A stretch of DNA of 64,000 nt from NCBI RefSeq assembly GCF_008123515.1, contig NZ_VSSR01000065.1, positions 1 to 64,000 on the forward strand. The letters run 5' to 3'. Shown one piece after another: positions 19,027-28,036 of this stretch (positions are counted from its first letter, which is position 1; each line of letters opens with the position of its first letter). The notes under the pieces were generated by a model. That model was not told the origin of the DNA, searched no databases, and saw only the letters and a program-made list of their open reading frames with translations. Source of the DNA: Bradyrhizobium cytisi. GTDB taxonomy: Bacteria; Pseudomonadota; Alphaproteobacteria; Rhizobiales; Xanthobacteraceae. A program made the position numbers and the translations under genes.

Positions 19027-19280
19027 CAGCGCGGCAATCCATGCTCGTCATATCCGAGAATTTCCTCGGGCGTGCGGTCATCCACGACTCGCATTTCGCT
19101 CCAGCGTCGCCTGATCTCGGCCATGTCCTGCAGTAACGCGTCTTTGTGAGTTTGACCGCCCAGCCGGCGTAATCGCTCCTCAATGGCGCGCCTGGTTGCT
19201 GTCGTGATGTTCTCGCCGGTCAATTGCGCCAGGCTCCGGGCCAATTGCTCCGTTTCGGGGTCCTTGATGCTAAGTGCCAT
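19026..19280 (-). CDS. vapB: VapB-type antitoxin
   Basis: The 84-residue antitoxin begins MALSIKDPETEQLARSLA; the N-terminal DNA-binding segment with TTATRRAIEERLRRL is followed by an acidic C-terminal tail expected to wrap the toxin. It belongs to the VapB/PSK-type family. It is first in the operon with vapC. A palindromic site lies immediately upstream and probably mediates autoregulation. Confidence 0.9.
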   Translation of the reverse strand: MALSIKDPETEQLARSLAQLTGENITTATRRAIEERLRRLGGQTHKDALLQDMAEIRRRWSEMRVVDDRTPEEILGYDEHGLPR

Positions 19281-19282
19281 GC

Positions 19283-19302
19283 TGAGGTTCCTTGGTTCCT
19301 CA
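19283..19302 (-). promoter_or_regulatory. Probable VapBC autoregulatory operator
   Basis: The site abuts the vapB start codon. It has outer arms TGAGG and CCTCA, an inner CC/GG pair, and the word GGTTCC repeated directly inside. A TAGAAT word (minus strand, 19316-19311) just upstream could be a -10 element. Position and dyad are visible; binding by VapBC is inferred from the general behaviour of these operons. Confidence 0.45.
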
Positions 19303-19473
19303 ATAGGTATATTCTAGCCCAGTTGAGCGCAACAATAGATCCGTTCGGCGGACCCAACAGACCTGCAGGTAGGTCCTTCTCCTCCGCGCCATCTGCCCGC
19401 GAAGGACGGGACGCATAAGCCGTTGCGCCAATACGCAGTTGCAATTTCCGCCGGTCTCTGGCGGTAAAGAGCG

Positions 19474-20661
19474 ATGCTCTCCACGCCCAGTTCCTCCTTC
19501 AGCGAAGTCTATCAAACCCAGATTGCCTCCGGCGCGATCGAGCCCGACGCTGCACAGGCCGAGGTGGCCGAGGCCTATGCGGCGCTCGACCTCAGGCTCG
19601 CGAGCTACAAGCCGCCGCGCAAGCAGGGGCTGCTCGCCCGCCTGTTCAACGGCGGCGACAAGGACGAGGCGCCGCGCGGGCTCTACGTCCATGGCGAGGT
19701 CGGCCGCGGCAAGACCATGCTGATGGATCTGTTCTTCCAGCACTCGACCGTCGAGCACAAGCGGCGCGCGCATTTCCACGAATTCATGGCGGACGTGCAT
19801 GAGCGCATCTACGACTATCGCCAGAGCATCGCGCGTGGCGAGACCGCCGACGGCGACGTCATCGCGCTGACCGCGCATGCGATCTTCGAGGAGAGCTGGC
19901 TGCTCTGCTTCGACGAGTTCCACGTCACCGACATTGCGGACGCGATGATCCTCGGCCGCCTGTTCGCAAAGCTGTTCGAGCTCGGCACCGTCGTGGTCGC
20001 GACCTCCAACGTCGCGCCCGACGATCTCTACAAGGGCGGCCTGAACCGCGCGCTGTTCCTGCCCTTCATCAAGCAGATCACCGACCACATGGACGTGCGG
20101 CGGCTCGACGCGCGCACCGATTTCCGGCTCGAGAAACTTCAGGGCGTGCCGATGTGGCTGACGCCGGCGGACGGCGACGCCGACGCCGCGCTCGACCGCG
20201 CCTGGTCGAAGATGACCGGCAACGCCAAATGCAAGTCGCGCGACATTTCGATCAAGGGCCGCATCCTGCACGTGCCGTGCTCGGCCCATGGCGTGGCGCG
20301 CTTTGCCTTCGCCGATCTCTGCGAGAAGCCGCTGGGCGCATCCGACTACCTCAGACTGGCGCACGACTATCACACCATCCTGGTCGACCATATTCCAGTG
20401 ATGGACTTTTCCCAGCGCAACGCGGCCAAGCGCTTCATCACGCTGATCGACACGCTCTATGACAATGCCGTGAAGCTGATGGCCTCGGCCGATGCCAACC
20501 CGATCTCGCTCTACCTCGCCGATGAGGGCAATGAGGCCAACGAGTTCAAGCGGACCGCGTCGCGCCTGATCGAGATGAGCTCGGAATCCTATCTGGCGCT
20601 GCCTCACGGCCGCAAGGATTCCGCCGCCAGCGGCTCGACCAAGGGCCTGGTGGAGACTTAA
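19474..20661 (+). CDS. zapE: Cell division protein ZapE (AFG1-family ATPase)
   Basis: The 395-residue AAA+-like ATPase has Walker A GEVGRGKT at 74-81 and Walker B LLCFDEF at 143-149, followed by HVTDIADAMIL, then the sensor region VVVATSNVAPDDLY. ZapE acts on the FtsZ ring late in division; the mitochondrial homologue Afg1 helps respiratory-complex turnover. The full family length is present and the start ATG is preceded by GGTAAAGAG. It lies just upstream of mdh, the usual order in alphaproteobacteria. Confidence 0.92.
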   Translation: MLSTPSSSFSEVYQTQIASGAIEPDAAQAEVAEAYAALDLRLASYKPPRKQGLLARLFNGGDKDEAPRGLYVHGEVGRGKTMLMDLFFQHSTVEHKRRAHFHEFMADVHERIYDYRQSIARGETADGDVIALTAHAIFEESWLLCFDEFHVTDIADAMILGRLFAKLFELGTVVVATSNVAPDDLYKGGLNRALFLPFIKQITDHMDVRRLDARTDFRLEKLQGVPMWLTPADGDADAALDRAWSKMTGNAKCKSRDISIKGRILHVPCSAHGVARFAFADLCEKPLGASDYLRLAHDYHTILVDHIPVMDFSQRNAAKRFITLIDTLYDNAVKLMASADANPISLYLADEGNEANEFKRTASRLIEMSSESYLALPHGRKDSAASGSTKGLVET

Positions 20662-20691
20662 GTCCTATCCTCGCCGCCGCCTCCAGCCGGT

Positions 20692-20818
20692 GTCATTCCG
20701 GGGTGCGACGAAGTCGCGAGCTATGGTGCGCAATCGCGCACCCGAGAATCCATCGTGCCACCAACTCTGCCGCCCAATGGATTCCGGGCCTGCGCCTGTC
20801 GGCGCATCCCGGAATGAC
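20692..20818. repeat. Palindromic repeat, GTCATTCCGGGG family, copy 1
   Basis: The ends are GTCATTCCGGG and CCCGGAATGAC, with inner GAATCCAT and ATGGATTC. A second full copy is at 36248-36350 and a half copy at 11125-11169. It occupies the zapE-mdh gap. Confidence 0.85.
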
Positions 20819-20947
20819 GGACGGGGTATGCTGGCTGCAATCTCGGCAAGCCCGACAATTGAGCATCCGGCGACTTGAACGGCGGAAGCGAAAGGGATAA
20901 CCACCCATTCAGTTTTTCCTCCTCACGTGTCTAAAGGACAGGTTCAC

Positions 20948-21916
20948 ATGGCGCGCGACAAGATTGCTTTGATTGGCTCCGGCCAGATCGGCGGAACGCT
21001 GGCTCACCTCATCGGCCTGAAAGAACTGGGCGACGTCGTGATGTTCGACATCGCCGAGGGCGTGCCACAGGGCAAGGCGCTGGATATCGCGCAGTCCTCG
21101 CCGGTCGACGGTTTTGACGCGCACTACACCGGCGCCAACTCCTACGAAGCGCTCGACAACGCCAAGGTCTGCATCGTCACTGCCGGCGTGCCACGCAAGC
21201 CCGGCATGAGCCGCGACGACCTCCTCTCCATCAACCTCAAGGTCATGGAGCAGGTCGGTGCCGGCATCAAGAAGTACGCCCCCGACGCGTTCGTCATCTG
21301 CATCACCAACCCGCTCGACGCGATGGTCTGGGCGCTGCAGAAGGCCTCCGGCCTGCCGCACAAGAAGGTCGTCGGCATGGCCGGCGTGCTCGACTCGTCG
21401 CGCTTCCGCTACTTCCTGGCCGACGAGTTCAACGTCTCCGTTGAAGACGTCACCGCCTTCGTGCTCGGCGGCCATGGCGACACCATGGTGCCGCTGGTGA
21501 AGTACTCGACCGTTGCCGGCATCCCGCTGCCCGACCTCGTCAAGATGGGCTGGACCTCGCAGGCGCGCCTCGACGAGATCGTCGACCGCACCCGCAACGG
21601 CGGCGCCGAGATCGTCAACCTGCTCAAGACCGGCTCGGCCTTCTACGCGCCGGCGGCCTCCGCAATCGCGATGGCCGAGAGCTATCTGCGCGACAAGAAG
21701 CGCGTGCTGGCCTCGGCGGCGTACCTGAACGGCGAATACGGCGTGAAGGACATGTATGTCGGCGTCCCCGTCGTGATCGGCGCCAAGGGCGTCGAGCGCG
21801 TGGTCGAGATCGAGCTTGCGGGCAAGGACCGCGAGGCCTTCGACAAGTCGGTCGGCGCGGTGCAGGGCCTCGTCGATGCCTGCAAGAAGATCGCACCCGA
21901 TCTTCTCGGCCGCTAA
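20948..21916 (+). CDS. mdh: Malate dehydrogenase (NAD)
   Basis: It oxidises malate to oxaloacetate in the TCA cycle. The 322-residue protein is of the LDH-like type. The NAD-binding motif GSGQIGGTLA is at residues 10-19; the arginine-bearing mobile loop reads GVPRKPGMSRDDLL; the catalytic His is at 176 in GGHGDTMVPL. ATG 20948 with an AAAGGAC ribosome-binding site is chosen over GTG 20927. It heads the TCA block but is separated from sucC by a strong terminator. Confidence 0.97.
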   Translation: MARDKIALIGSGQIGGTLAHLIGLKELGDVVMFDIAEGVPQGKALDIAQSSPVDGFDAHYTGANSYEALDNAKVCIVTAGVPRKPGMSRDDLLSINLKVMEQVGAGIKKYAPDAFVICITNPLDAMVWALQKASGLPHKKVVGMAGVLDSSRFRYFLADEFNVSVEDVTAFVLGGHGDTMVPLVKYSTVAGIPLPDLVKMGWTSQARLDEIVDRTRNGGAEIVNLLKTGSAFYAPAASAIAMAESYLRDKKRVLASAAYLNGEYGVKDMYVGVPVVIGAKGVERVVEIELAGKDREAFDKSVGAVQGLVDACKKIAPDLLGR

Positions 21917-21929
21917 GGGCCAACCAATC

Positions 21930-21967
21930 CCGCCGAAGATCGAAACCCGGTCTTCGGCGGTTTCATT
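21930..21967 (+). terminator. Terminator after mdh
   Basis: Perfect arms CCGCCGAAGA and TCTTCGGCGG (10 bp) with an 11-base loop are followed by TTTCATTT, 14 bases after the mdh stop. It implies that sucC has its own promoter. Confidence 0.88.
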
Positions 21968-22054
21968 TCCGGACCCCGGCTGCAACTCTTGGTGAAGGCT
22001 GGCGGGTTCCGGTTCCGCGATTTCGATGTCATAGAATCCGGGTTGCAGTTCCTG

Positions 22055-22071
22055 TGGTATATGGTATGCCA
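22055..22071. promoter_or_regulatory. Imperfect dyad upstream of sucC
   Basis: TGGTATA-TGG-TATGCCA forms an imperfect inverted repeat 60 bp upstream of the sucC start, next to a TTGCAG word that could be a -35 element. It is a weak candidate for the sucC promoter-operator; no regulator is suggested. Confidence 0.25.
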
Positions 22072-22130
22072 GCCACAAGACTGAGGTGGGCCCCTAGGGG
22101 TCTCCGCCCGCGGGTTCAGGGAGCGACCAT

Positions 22131-23327
22131 ATGAATATCCATGAATATCAGGCCAAAGCGCTGCTGAGCGAGTTCGGCGTAGCGATCTCGAAGGGCGTTC
22201 CGGTCCTGAAGGCCGCTGACGCGGAAGCCGCCGCCAAGGCCCTTCCGGGCCCGGTCTGGGTGGTGAAGAGCCAGATCCATGCCGGCGGCCGCGGCAAGGG
22301 CAAGTTCAAGGAAGCCTCGGCCGGCGACAAGGGCGGCGTCCGCATCGCCAAGTCGGCCGCCGAGGTCACCGAATTCGCCAAGCAGATGCTCGGCGCCACC
22401 CTCGTCACGATCCAGACCGGCGCCGCCGGCAAGCAGGTCAACCGCCTCTACATCGAGGACGGCTCCGACATCGAGAAGGAATTCTATCTCTCGATCCTGG
22501 TCGACCGCGAGACCTCGCGCGTCTCGTTCGTGGTCTCGACCGAGGGCGGCGTCAACATCGAGGACGTCGCGCACAATAGCCCTGAGAAGATCGTGACCTT
22601 CTCGGTCGATCCCGCGACCGGCATCATGGGCCATCACGGCCGCACCGTTGCCAACGCGCTGAAGCTTTCCGGTGATCTCGCCAAGCAGGCCGAGAAGCTC
22701 ACCGCGCAGCTCTATGCGGCCTTCGTCGCCAAGGACATGTCGATGCTGGAGATCAACCCGCTCGTCGTGACCAAGCAGGGCCAGCTCCGCGTGCTCGACG
22801 CCAAGGTGTCGTTCGACGACAATTCGCTGTTCCGTCATCCCGATGTGCTCGCGCTGCGCGACGAGACCGAGGAAGACGCCAAGGAAATCGAGGCGTCCAA
22901 GTACGACCTCAACTACGTCACCCTCGACGGCAATATCGGCTGCATGGTCAACGGCGCCGGTCTCGCCATGGCGACGATGGACATCATCAAGCTCTACGGC
23001 ATGGCGCCGGCGAACTTCCTCGACGTCGGCGGCAGCGCCAGCAAGGAGAAGGTGGCGGCCGCGTTCAAGATCATCACCGCGGATCCCAACGTGAAGGGCA
23101 TCCTGGTCAACATCTTCGGTGGTATCATGAAGTGCGACGTGATCGCCGAGGGCGTCACCGCCGCCGTGCGCGAGGTCGGCCTCAGCGTGCCGCTTGTGGT
23201 TCGCCTCGAAGGCACCAATGTCGAGCTCGGCAAGAAGATCATCCGTGAATCCGGCCTGAACGTGGTGCCGGCCGACAATCTCGACGACGCCGCGCAGAAG
23301 ATCGTGAAGGCCGTCAAGGGAGGCTAA
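22131..23327 (+). CDS. sucC: Succinyl-CoA synthetase beta subunit (ADP-forming)
   Basis: The 398-residue ATP-grasp subunit makes ATP or GTP while hydrolysing succinyl-CoA. It starts MNIHEYQAKALLSEFGV, carries the nucleotide loop VVKSQIHAGGRGKGKF, the magnesium-ligand segment MLEINPLVVT and the power-helix segment NIFGGIMKCDVIAEG. It pairs with SucD, encoded 520 bp downstream after an intervening small gene. The next start codon is only four bases past the stop, so the genes are co-transcribed. Confidence 0.98.
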   Translation: MNIHEYQAKALLSEFGVAISKGVPVLKAADAEAAAKALPGPVWVVKSQIHAGGRGKGKFKEASAGDKGGVRIAKSAAEVTEFAKQMLGATLVTIQTGAAGKQVNRLYIEDGSDIEKEFYLSILVDRETSRVSFVVSTEGGVNIEDVAHNSPEKIVTFSVDPATGIMGHHGRTVANALKLSGDLAKQAEKLTAQLYAAFVAKDMSMLEINPLVVTKQGQLRVLDAKVSFDDNSLFRHPDVLALRDETEEDAKEIEASKYDLNYVTLDGNIGCMVNGAGLAMATMDIIKLYGMAPANFLDVGGSASKEKVAAAFKIITADPNVKGILVNIFGGIMKCDVIAEGVTAAVREVGLSVPLVVRLEGTNVELGKKIIRESGLNVVPADNLDDAAQKIVKAVKGG

Positions 23328-23331
23328 GGCC

Positions 23332-23811
23332 ATGACCCAGGACCATCTCTCCGCATCAGCCCCACTTGCAGAGCATGCGCGTCTCGCCGCGTTCGCCGGT
23401 GAATGGAACGGCGAAGAGGTGGTCTTTCCGTCGCGCTGGATGGAAGGCGGGCCGGCGACCTCGCGCATCGTGGCGCGCATGGATCTCAATGGCTTCTATC
23501 TGATCCAGGACTCGGTGCAGATGCGTGAGGGCAAGCAGAGCTTCGCCACTCACGGCCTCTTCACCTGGGACCGCGACGACCGGACCTACAAGCTGTTCTG
23601 GTACGATTCACTCGGCTACACGCCGCCCTCGCCCGCCTCCGGCGGGTGGGTCGGTAAGACCCTGACGCTGGTGCGCGGCTCGCTCCGCGGCAATGCGCGC
23701 CACGTCTACGAGATCATCGACGACAATTCCTACTCGTTGAAGATCCAGTTCTCGCCGGACGCGGAAGGCTGGGCTGACGTGCTCACCGGCGTCTACCGCC
23801 GCATCCACTGA
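23332..23811 (+). CDS. DUF1579-like protein inserted between sucC and sucD
   Basis: The 159-residue cytoplasmic protein has a lipocalin/heme-binding-like beta pattern: HARLAAFAGEWNGEEVVFPSRW, then ARMDLNGFYLIQDSVQ, LFTWDRDDRTYKLFWYDSLGY and GNARHVYEIIDDNSYSLKIQFS. This is the signature of the DUF1579 (PF07617) group, small ligand-binding-like beta barrels of unknown function. It starts four bases after sucC and ends 34 bases before sucD, so it is embedded in the succinyl-CoA synthetase operon. A role in that step is only an inference from position. Confidence 0.78.
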   Translation: MTQDHLSASAPLAEHARLAAFAGEWNGEEVVFPSRWMEGGPATSRIVARMDLNGFYLIQDSVQMREGKQSFATHGLFTWDRDDRTYKLFWYDSLGYTPPSPASGGWVGKTLTLVRGSLRGNARHVYEIIDDNSYSLKIQFSPDAEGWADVLTGVYRRIH

Positions 23812-23845
23812 CCTCTCACTCGTTAGTTTCGCGAAAGCAGACCTC

Positions 23846-24730
23846 ATGTCCATCCTGATCGACAAGAACACCAAGGTCATCTGCCAGGGCTTTACCGGCA
23901 AGAACGGTACCTTCCACTCGGAGGCCGCGATTGCCTATGGCACCAAGATGGTCGGCGGCACCTCTCCGGGCAAAGGCGGCGCGACCCATCTGGGCCTGCC
24001 GGTGTTCGACACCGTGCGCGAGGCGCGCGAGAAGACCGGCGCGGATGCATCGGTGATCTACGTGCCGCCGCCGGGTGCCGCGGACGCGATCTGCGAAGCC
24101 ATCGACGCCGAGATCCCGCTGATCGTCTGCATCACCGAGGGCATCCCGGTCATTGACATGGTCCGGGTGAAGCGCTCGCTGGCCGGCTCCAAGTCGCGCC
24201 TGATCGGGCCGAACTGCCCGGGCGTCATGACCGCCGGCGAATGCAAGATCGGCATCATGCCGGCCAACATCTTCAAGACCGGCTCGGTCGGCATCGTCTC
24301 CCGCTCGGGTACGCTGACCTATGAAGCCGTGTTCCAGACCTCCCAGGAAGGCCTCGGCCAGACCACTGCGGTCGGCATTGGCGGCGACCCGGTCAAGGGC
24401 ACCGAGTTCATCGACGTCCTGGAAATGCTGCTGGCCGACCCCAAGACCGAATCGATCATCATGATCGGCGAGATCGGCGGCTCCGCCGAGGAAGACGCCG
24501 CCCAGTTCCTTAAGGACGAGGCCAAGCGCGGCCGCAAGAAGCCGATGGTCGGTTTCATCGCCGGCGTGACCGCACCTCCCGGTCGCCGCATGGGCCATGC
24601 CGGCGCGATCATCTCCGGTGGCAAGGGCGATGCCGGCTCCAAGACCGACGCGATGAAATCCGCAGGGATTACAGTGTCGCCGTCTCCCGCGCGTCTTGGC
24701 CACACGCTTGCCGAAAAGTTGAAAGGCTAA
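23846..24730 (+). CDS. sucD: Succinyl-CoA synthetase alpha subunit
   Basis: The 294-residue subunit binds CoA and carries the phosphorylated histidine. The CoA-binding Rossmann motif QGFTGKNGTFHSE is near the N terminus. The active-site His251 is in GHAGAIISGGKGDAGSK. GPNCPGVMT and GEIGGSAEEDAA are also conserved. It lies in one operon with sucC and the DUF1579 gene, followed by sucA after about 140 bp. Confidence 0.98.
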   Translation: MSILIDKNTKVICQGFTGKNGTFHSEAAIAYGTKMVGGTSPGKGGATHLGLPVFDTVREAREKTGADASVIYVPPPGAADAICEAIDAEIPLIVCITEGIPVIDMVRVKRSLAGSKSRLIGPNCPGVMTAGECKIGIMPANIFKTGSVGIVSRSGTLTYEAVFQTSQEGLGQTTAVGIGGDPVKGTEFIDVLEMLLADPKTESIIMIGEIGGSAEEDAAQFLKDEAKRGRKKPMVGFIAGVTAPPGRRMGHAGAIISGGKGDAGSKTDAMKSAGITVSPSPARLGHTLAEKLKG

Positions 24731-24792
24731 TTCACTCCTTCGTGCTTTTCCGGGCGAAGTTTCGCAGCAAATAGGATAAATGGTGCCTGTCG

Positions 24793-24820
24793 CGCTGAGC
24801 CCCTGCCGGGGAGCTCAGCG
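24793..24820 (+). other. Stable hairpin in the sucD-sucA spacer
   Basis: CGCTGAGC and GCTCAGCG (8 bp) enclose a further CCC/GGG pair. It sits 47 bases ahead of the sucA start, without a U tract. It may mark RNA processing, protect an mRNA end or attenuate transcription between sucD and sucA. Confidence 0.5.
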
Positions 24821-24867
24821 TGAGCGCCGTTTGTTATGCGCGAACCGAAATCGCCAGGAACTCAAGT

Positions 24868-27837
24868 ATGTCTCGCCAAGACGCGAACGCAGCCTTTGCC
24901 CTCTCATCCTTTTTGCAGGGCACCAACGCCACCTACATCGACGAAACCTACGCCCGCTACGAGAAGGACCCGTCCTCGGTCGACGCCGAGTGGCAGGAGT
25001 TCTTCAAGAGCCTCAACGACCAGCCCGCTGTCGTCCGCAAGAACGCCGAAGGCCCGTCCTGGGAACGCGCCAACTGGCCGCTGACCCCGAAGGACGACCT
25101 GACCTCCGCGCTCGACGGCAACTGGGCCGAGGTCGAGAAGGCGATCGGCACCAAGATCGCCGCCAAGGCGCAAGCCAAGGGGGCTGACAAGGGCGCGGAT
25201 GTCTCTTCCGCAGATGTGCTCCAGGCCACGCGCGACTCCGTCCGTGCGTTGATGCTGATCCGCTCCTACCGCATGCGCGGCCACTTCCACGCCAAGCTCG
25301 ATCCGCTCGGCATCGAAGCTCCGCGCAACCGCGAAGAGCTCGATCCCCGCACCTACGGCTTCAGCGAGGCCGATTTCGACCGCAAGATCTTCCTCGATCA
25401 CGTGCTCGGTCTCGAATACGCCAACTTGCGTGAGATCACCGCGATCTGCGAGCGCACCTACTGCCAGACGCTCGGCGTCGAGTTCATGCACATCAGCAAT
25501 GCCGCGCAGAAGGCCTGGATCCAGGAGCGCATCGAGGGACCGGACAAGGAAATCTCCTTCACCCGCGAAGGCCGTCGCGCCATCCTGATGAAGCTGGTCG
25601 AAGCCGAAGGCTTCGAGAAATTCTGCGATACCAAGTTCACCGGCACCAAGCGCTTCGGCCTCGACGGCGCTGAATCGCTGATCCCCGCGCTCGAGCAGAT
25701 CATCAAGCGCGGCGGCAATCTCGGCGTGAAGGAAGTCGTGGTCGGCATGCCGCATCGCGGCCGCCTCAACGTGCTGACGCAGGTGATGGGCAAGGCCCAT
25801 CGCGCGCTGTTCCATGAATTCAAGGGCGGCTCGGCCAATCCCGACGCGGTCGAAGGCTCGGGCGACGTCAAGTACCACCTCGGCGCGTCCTCGGACCGCG
25901 AGTTCGACGGCAACCGCATCCATCTGTCGCTGACCGCGAACCCCTCGCATCTCGAGATCGTCGATCCCGTCGTGCTCGGAAAAGTTCGCGCCAAGCAGGA
26001 CCAGCACGGCGATCCGCCGGACCAGCGCATCTCGGTGATGCCGCTGCTCATGCATGGCGACGCCGCGTTCGCCGGCCAGGGCGTGGTCGCGGAATGTTTT
26101 GGTCTGTCGGACCTGAAGGGCTACCGCACCGGCGGTTCCGTGCACTTCATCGTCAACAACCAGATCGGCTTCACCACCTATCCGCGCTATTCGCGCTCCT
26201 CGCCTTACCCGTCGGACGTGGCGAAGATGATCGACGCGCCGATCTTCCACGTGAACGGCGACGATCCGGAAGCCGTAGTGTTCGCGGCCAAGGTCGCGAC
26301 CGAGTTCCGGCAGAAATTCCACAAGCCCGTCGTCATCGACATGTTCTGCTACCGTAGGCATGGCCACAACGAAGGCGACGAGCCGGCGTTCACCCAGCCG
26401 GTGATGTACAAGAAGATCGCGGCTCATCCGACGACGCTGGAGCTCTACGCCCGCCGCCTGATCGGCGAAGGCGTGATGACCGAGGGCGAGGTCGACAAGG
26501 CCAAGGCCGACTGGCGCGCGCGGCTCGATGCAGAGTTCGAGGCCGGCACCTCCTACAAGCCGAACAAGGCCGACTGGCTCGACGGCAAGTGGGCCGGGTT
26601 CAAGATCGCGGACCAGGAAGAGGATGCGCGGCGCGGCGTCACCGGCGTCGACGTCACCGCGCTGAAGGATATCGGCCGCAAGATCACCAAGGTGCCGGAC
26701 GGTTTCCGCGTTCACCGCACCATCCAGCGGTTTCTCGAGAACCGCTCGAAGGCGATCGACACCGGCGCCGGCATCGACTGGGCAACCGGCGAGGCGTTGG
26801 CGTTCTGCACGCTGCTCAACGAGAATCACCACGTGCGCCTGTCAGGCCAGGATTCGGAGCGCGGCACTTTCTCGCAGCGCCACTCGGTCCTGATCGACCA
26901 GGAGGACGAGAGCCGTTACACGCCGTACAACCATCTCGGCCACGAGCAGGGCCATTACGAGGTCATCAACTCGCTGCTGTCGGAAGAAGCCGTGCTCGGC
27001 TTCGAATACGGTTATTCACTGGCCGAGCCGAACACGCTGACCCTGTGGGAAGCCCAGTTCGGCGATTTCGCCAACGGTGCGCAGGTCGTGTTCGACCAGT
27101 TCATCTCCTCGGGCGAACGCAAATGGCTGCGCATGTCCGGTCTCGTCTGCCTGTTGCCGCACGGCTATGAGGGCCAGGGACCGGAGCACTCCTCGGCGCG
27201 TCTGGAGCGTTATCTGCAGATGTGCGCGGAAGACAACATGCAGGTAGTCTATCCGACCACGCCCGCGAACTACTTCCACGTGCTGCGTCGCCAGCTTCAT
27301 CGCGAGATCCGCAAGCCGCTGATCGTGATGACGCCAAAGTCGCTGCTGCGCCACAAGCGCGCGGTGTCGCGTCTGGAGGAGCTCGCGAAGGGAACGACGT
27401 TCCACCGCATCCTTTATGATGACGCCCAGATGCAGCCGAGCGAGGCCAACAAGCTCGTTCCGGACGACAAGATCCGCCGGATCGTGCTGTGCTCGGGCAA
27501 GGTCTATTACGACCTCTACGAGGAGCGCGAGAAGCGCGGCATCGACGACATCTACCTGATGCGCGTCGAGCAGCTCTATCCGGTGCCGCTGAAGGCGCTG
27601 GTGGCGGAGCTGTCCCGCTTCAAGAAGGCCGAAGTGATCTGGTGCCAGGAAGAGCCGCGCAATATGGGCGCGTGGCACTTCATCGAGCCCTATCTGGAAT
27701 GGGTGCTGAACCAGGTGAACGGCGTGAGCCGGCGTCCGCGGTATGTCGGCCGCGCCGCTTCCGCCGCGACCGCCACTGGTCTGATGTCCAAGCATCAGGC
27801 GCAGTTGAAGGCGTTCCTGGACGAAGCATTGAGCTAA
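24868..27837 (+). CDS. sucA: 2-oxoglutarate dehydrogenase E1 component
   Basis: This thiamine-diphosphate enzyme decarboxylates 2-oxoglutarate and passes succinyl groups to the SucB lipoyl domain. From ATG 24868 it has 989 residues. The N terminus NAAFALSSFLQGTNATYIDETYARYEKDP is the E2-contact region; VVGMPHRGRLNVL, FHVNGDDPEAV and CYRRHGHNEGDEP (diphosphate-binding region) follow; the C-terminal part holds the QGHYEVINSLLSEEAVLGFEYGYS region. An upstream GTG at 24820 is less likely; AGGAA precedes the chosen ATG at good spacing. It is upstream of sucB and lpd. Confidence 0.97.
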   Translation: MSRQDANAAFALSSFLQGTNATYIDETYARYEKDPSSVDAEWQEFFKSLNDQPAVVRKNAEGPSWERANWPLTPKDDLTSALDGNWAEVEKAIGTKIAAKAQAKGADKGADVSSADVLQATRDSVRALMLIRSYRMRGHFHAKLDPLGIEAPRNREELDPRTYGFSEADFDRKIFLDHVLGLEYANLREITAICERTYCQTLGVEFMHISNAAQKAWIQERIEGPDKEISFTREGRRAILMKLVEAEGFEKFCDTKFTGTKRFGLDGAESLIPALEQIIKRGGNLGVKEVVVGMPHRGRLNVLTQVMGKAHRALFHEFKGGSANPDAVEGSGDVKYHLGASSDREFDGNRIHLSLTANPSHLEIVDPVVLGKVRAKQDQHGDPPDQRISVMPLLMHGDAAFAGQGVVAECFGLSDLKGYRTGGSVHFIVNNQIGFTTYPRYSRSSPYPSDVAKMIDAPIFHVNGDDPEAVVFAAKVATEFRQKFHKPVVIDMFCYRRHGHNEGDEPAFTQPVMYKKIAAHPTTLELYARRLIGEGVMTEGEVDKAKADWRARLDAEFEAGTSYKPNKADWLDGKWAGFKIADQEEDARRGVTGVDVTALKDIGRKITKVPDGFRVHRTIQRFLENRSKAIDTGAGIDWATGEALAFCTLLNENHHVRLSGQDSERGTFSQRHSVLIDQEDESRYTPYNHLGHEQGHYEVINSLLSEEAVLGFEYGYSLAEPNTLTLWEAQFGDFANGAQVVFDQFISSGERKWLRMSGLVCLLPHGYEGQGPEHSSARLERYLQMCAEDNMQVVYPTTPANYFHVLRRQLHREIRKPLIVMTPKSLLRHKRAVSRLEELAKGTTFHRILYDDAQMQPSEANKLVPDDKIRRIVLCSGKVYYDLYEEREKRGIDDIYLMRVEQLYPVPLKALVAELSRFKKAEVIWCQEEPRNMGAWHFIEPYLEWVLNQVNGVSRRPRYVGRAASAATATGLMSKHQAQLKAFLDEALS

Positions 27838-27854
27838 GAAGTTTTCAAGACGTC

Positions 27855-27991
27855 GTCATGCCCCGCCCAGTGCGCAATCGCGCACAAGGGCGGGGCATCC
27901 AGTATGCCGCGGCGCTCGTTTTAATCACGAAAGTCTCGGCGTACGTCATTGCCCGCCCCCGTGCGCAAGCGCGCACAAGGCGGGCAATGAC
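27855..27991. repeat. Palindromic repeat, GTCAT/CCAGTA family, copy 2
   Basis: It is the longest copy. The left half GTCATGCCCCGCCC...GGGCGGGGCATCCAGTA and the right half GTCATTGCCCGCC...GGCGGGCAATGAC carry inner GTGCGCAA-GCGCGCAC-type hairpins. It nearly fills the sucA-sucB gap and is transcribed in the operon. Confidence 0.85.
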
Positions 27992-28036
27992 GTATGAAAT
28001 TCACGACCGCATTGGCGATCCCTTAAGGAAAAGACC

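Noticed and set aside
24904..26832. 642-codon minus-strand open frame opposite sucA
   Set aside because: Antisense shadow of sucA; no domain or start signal.
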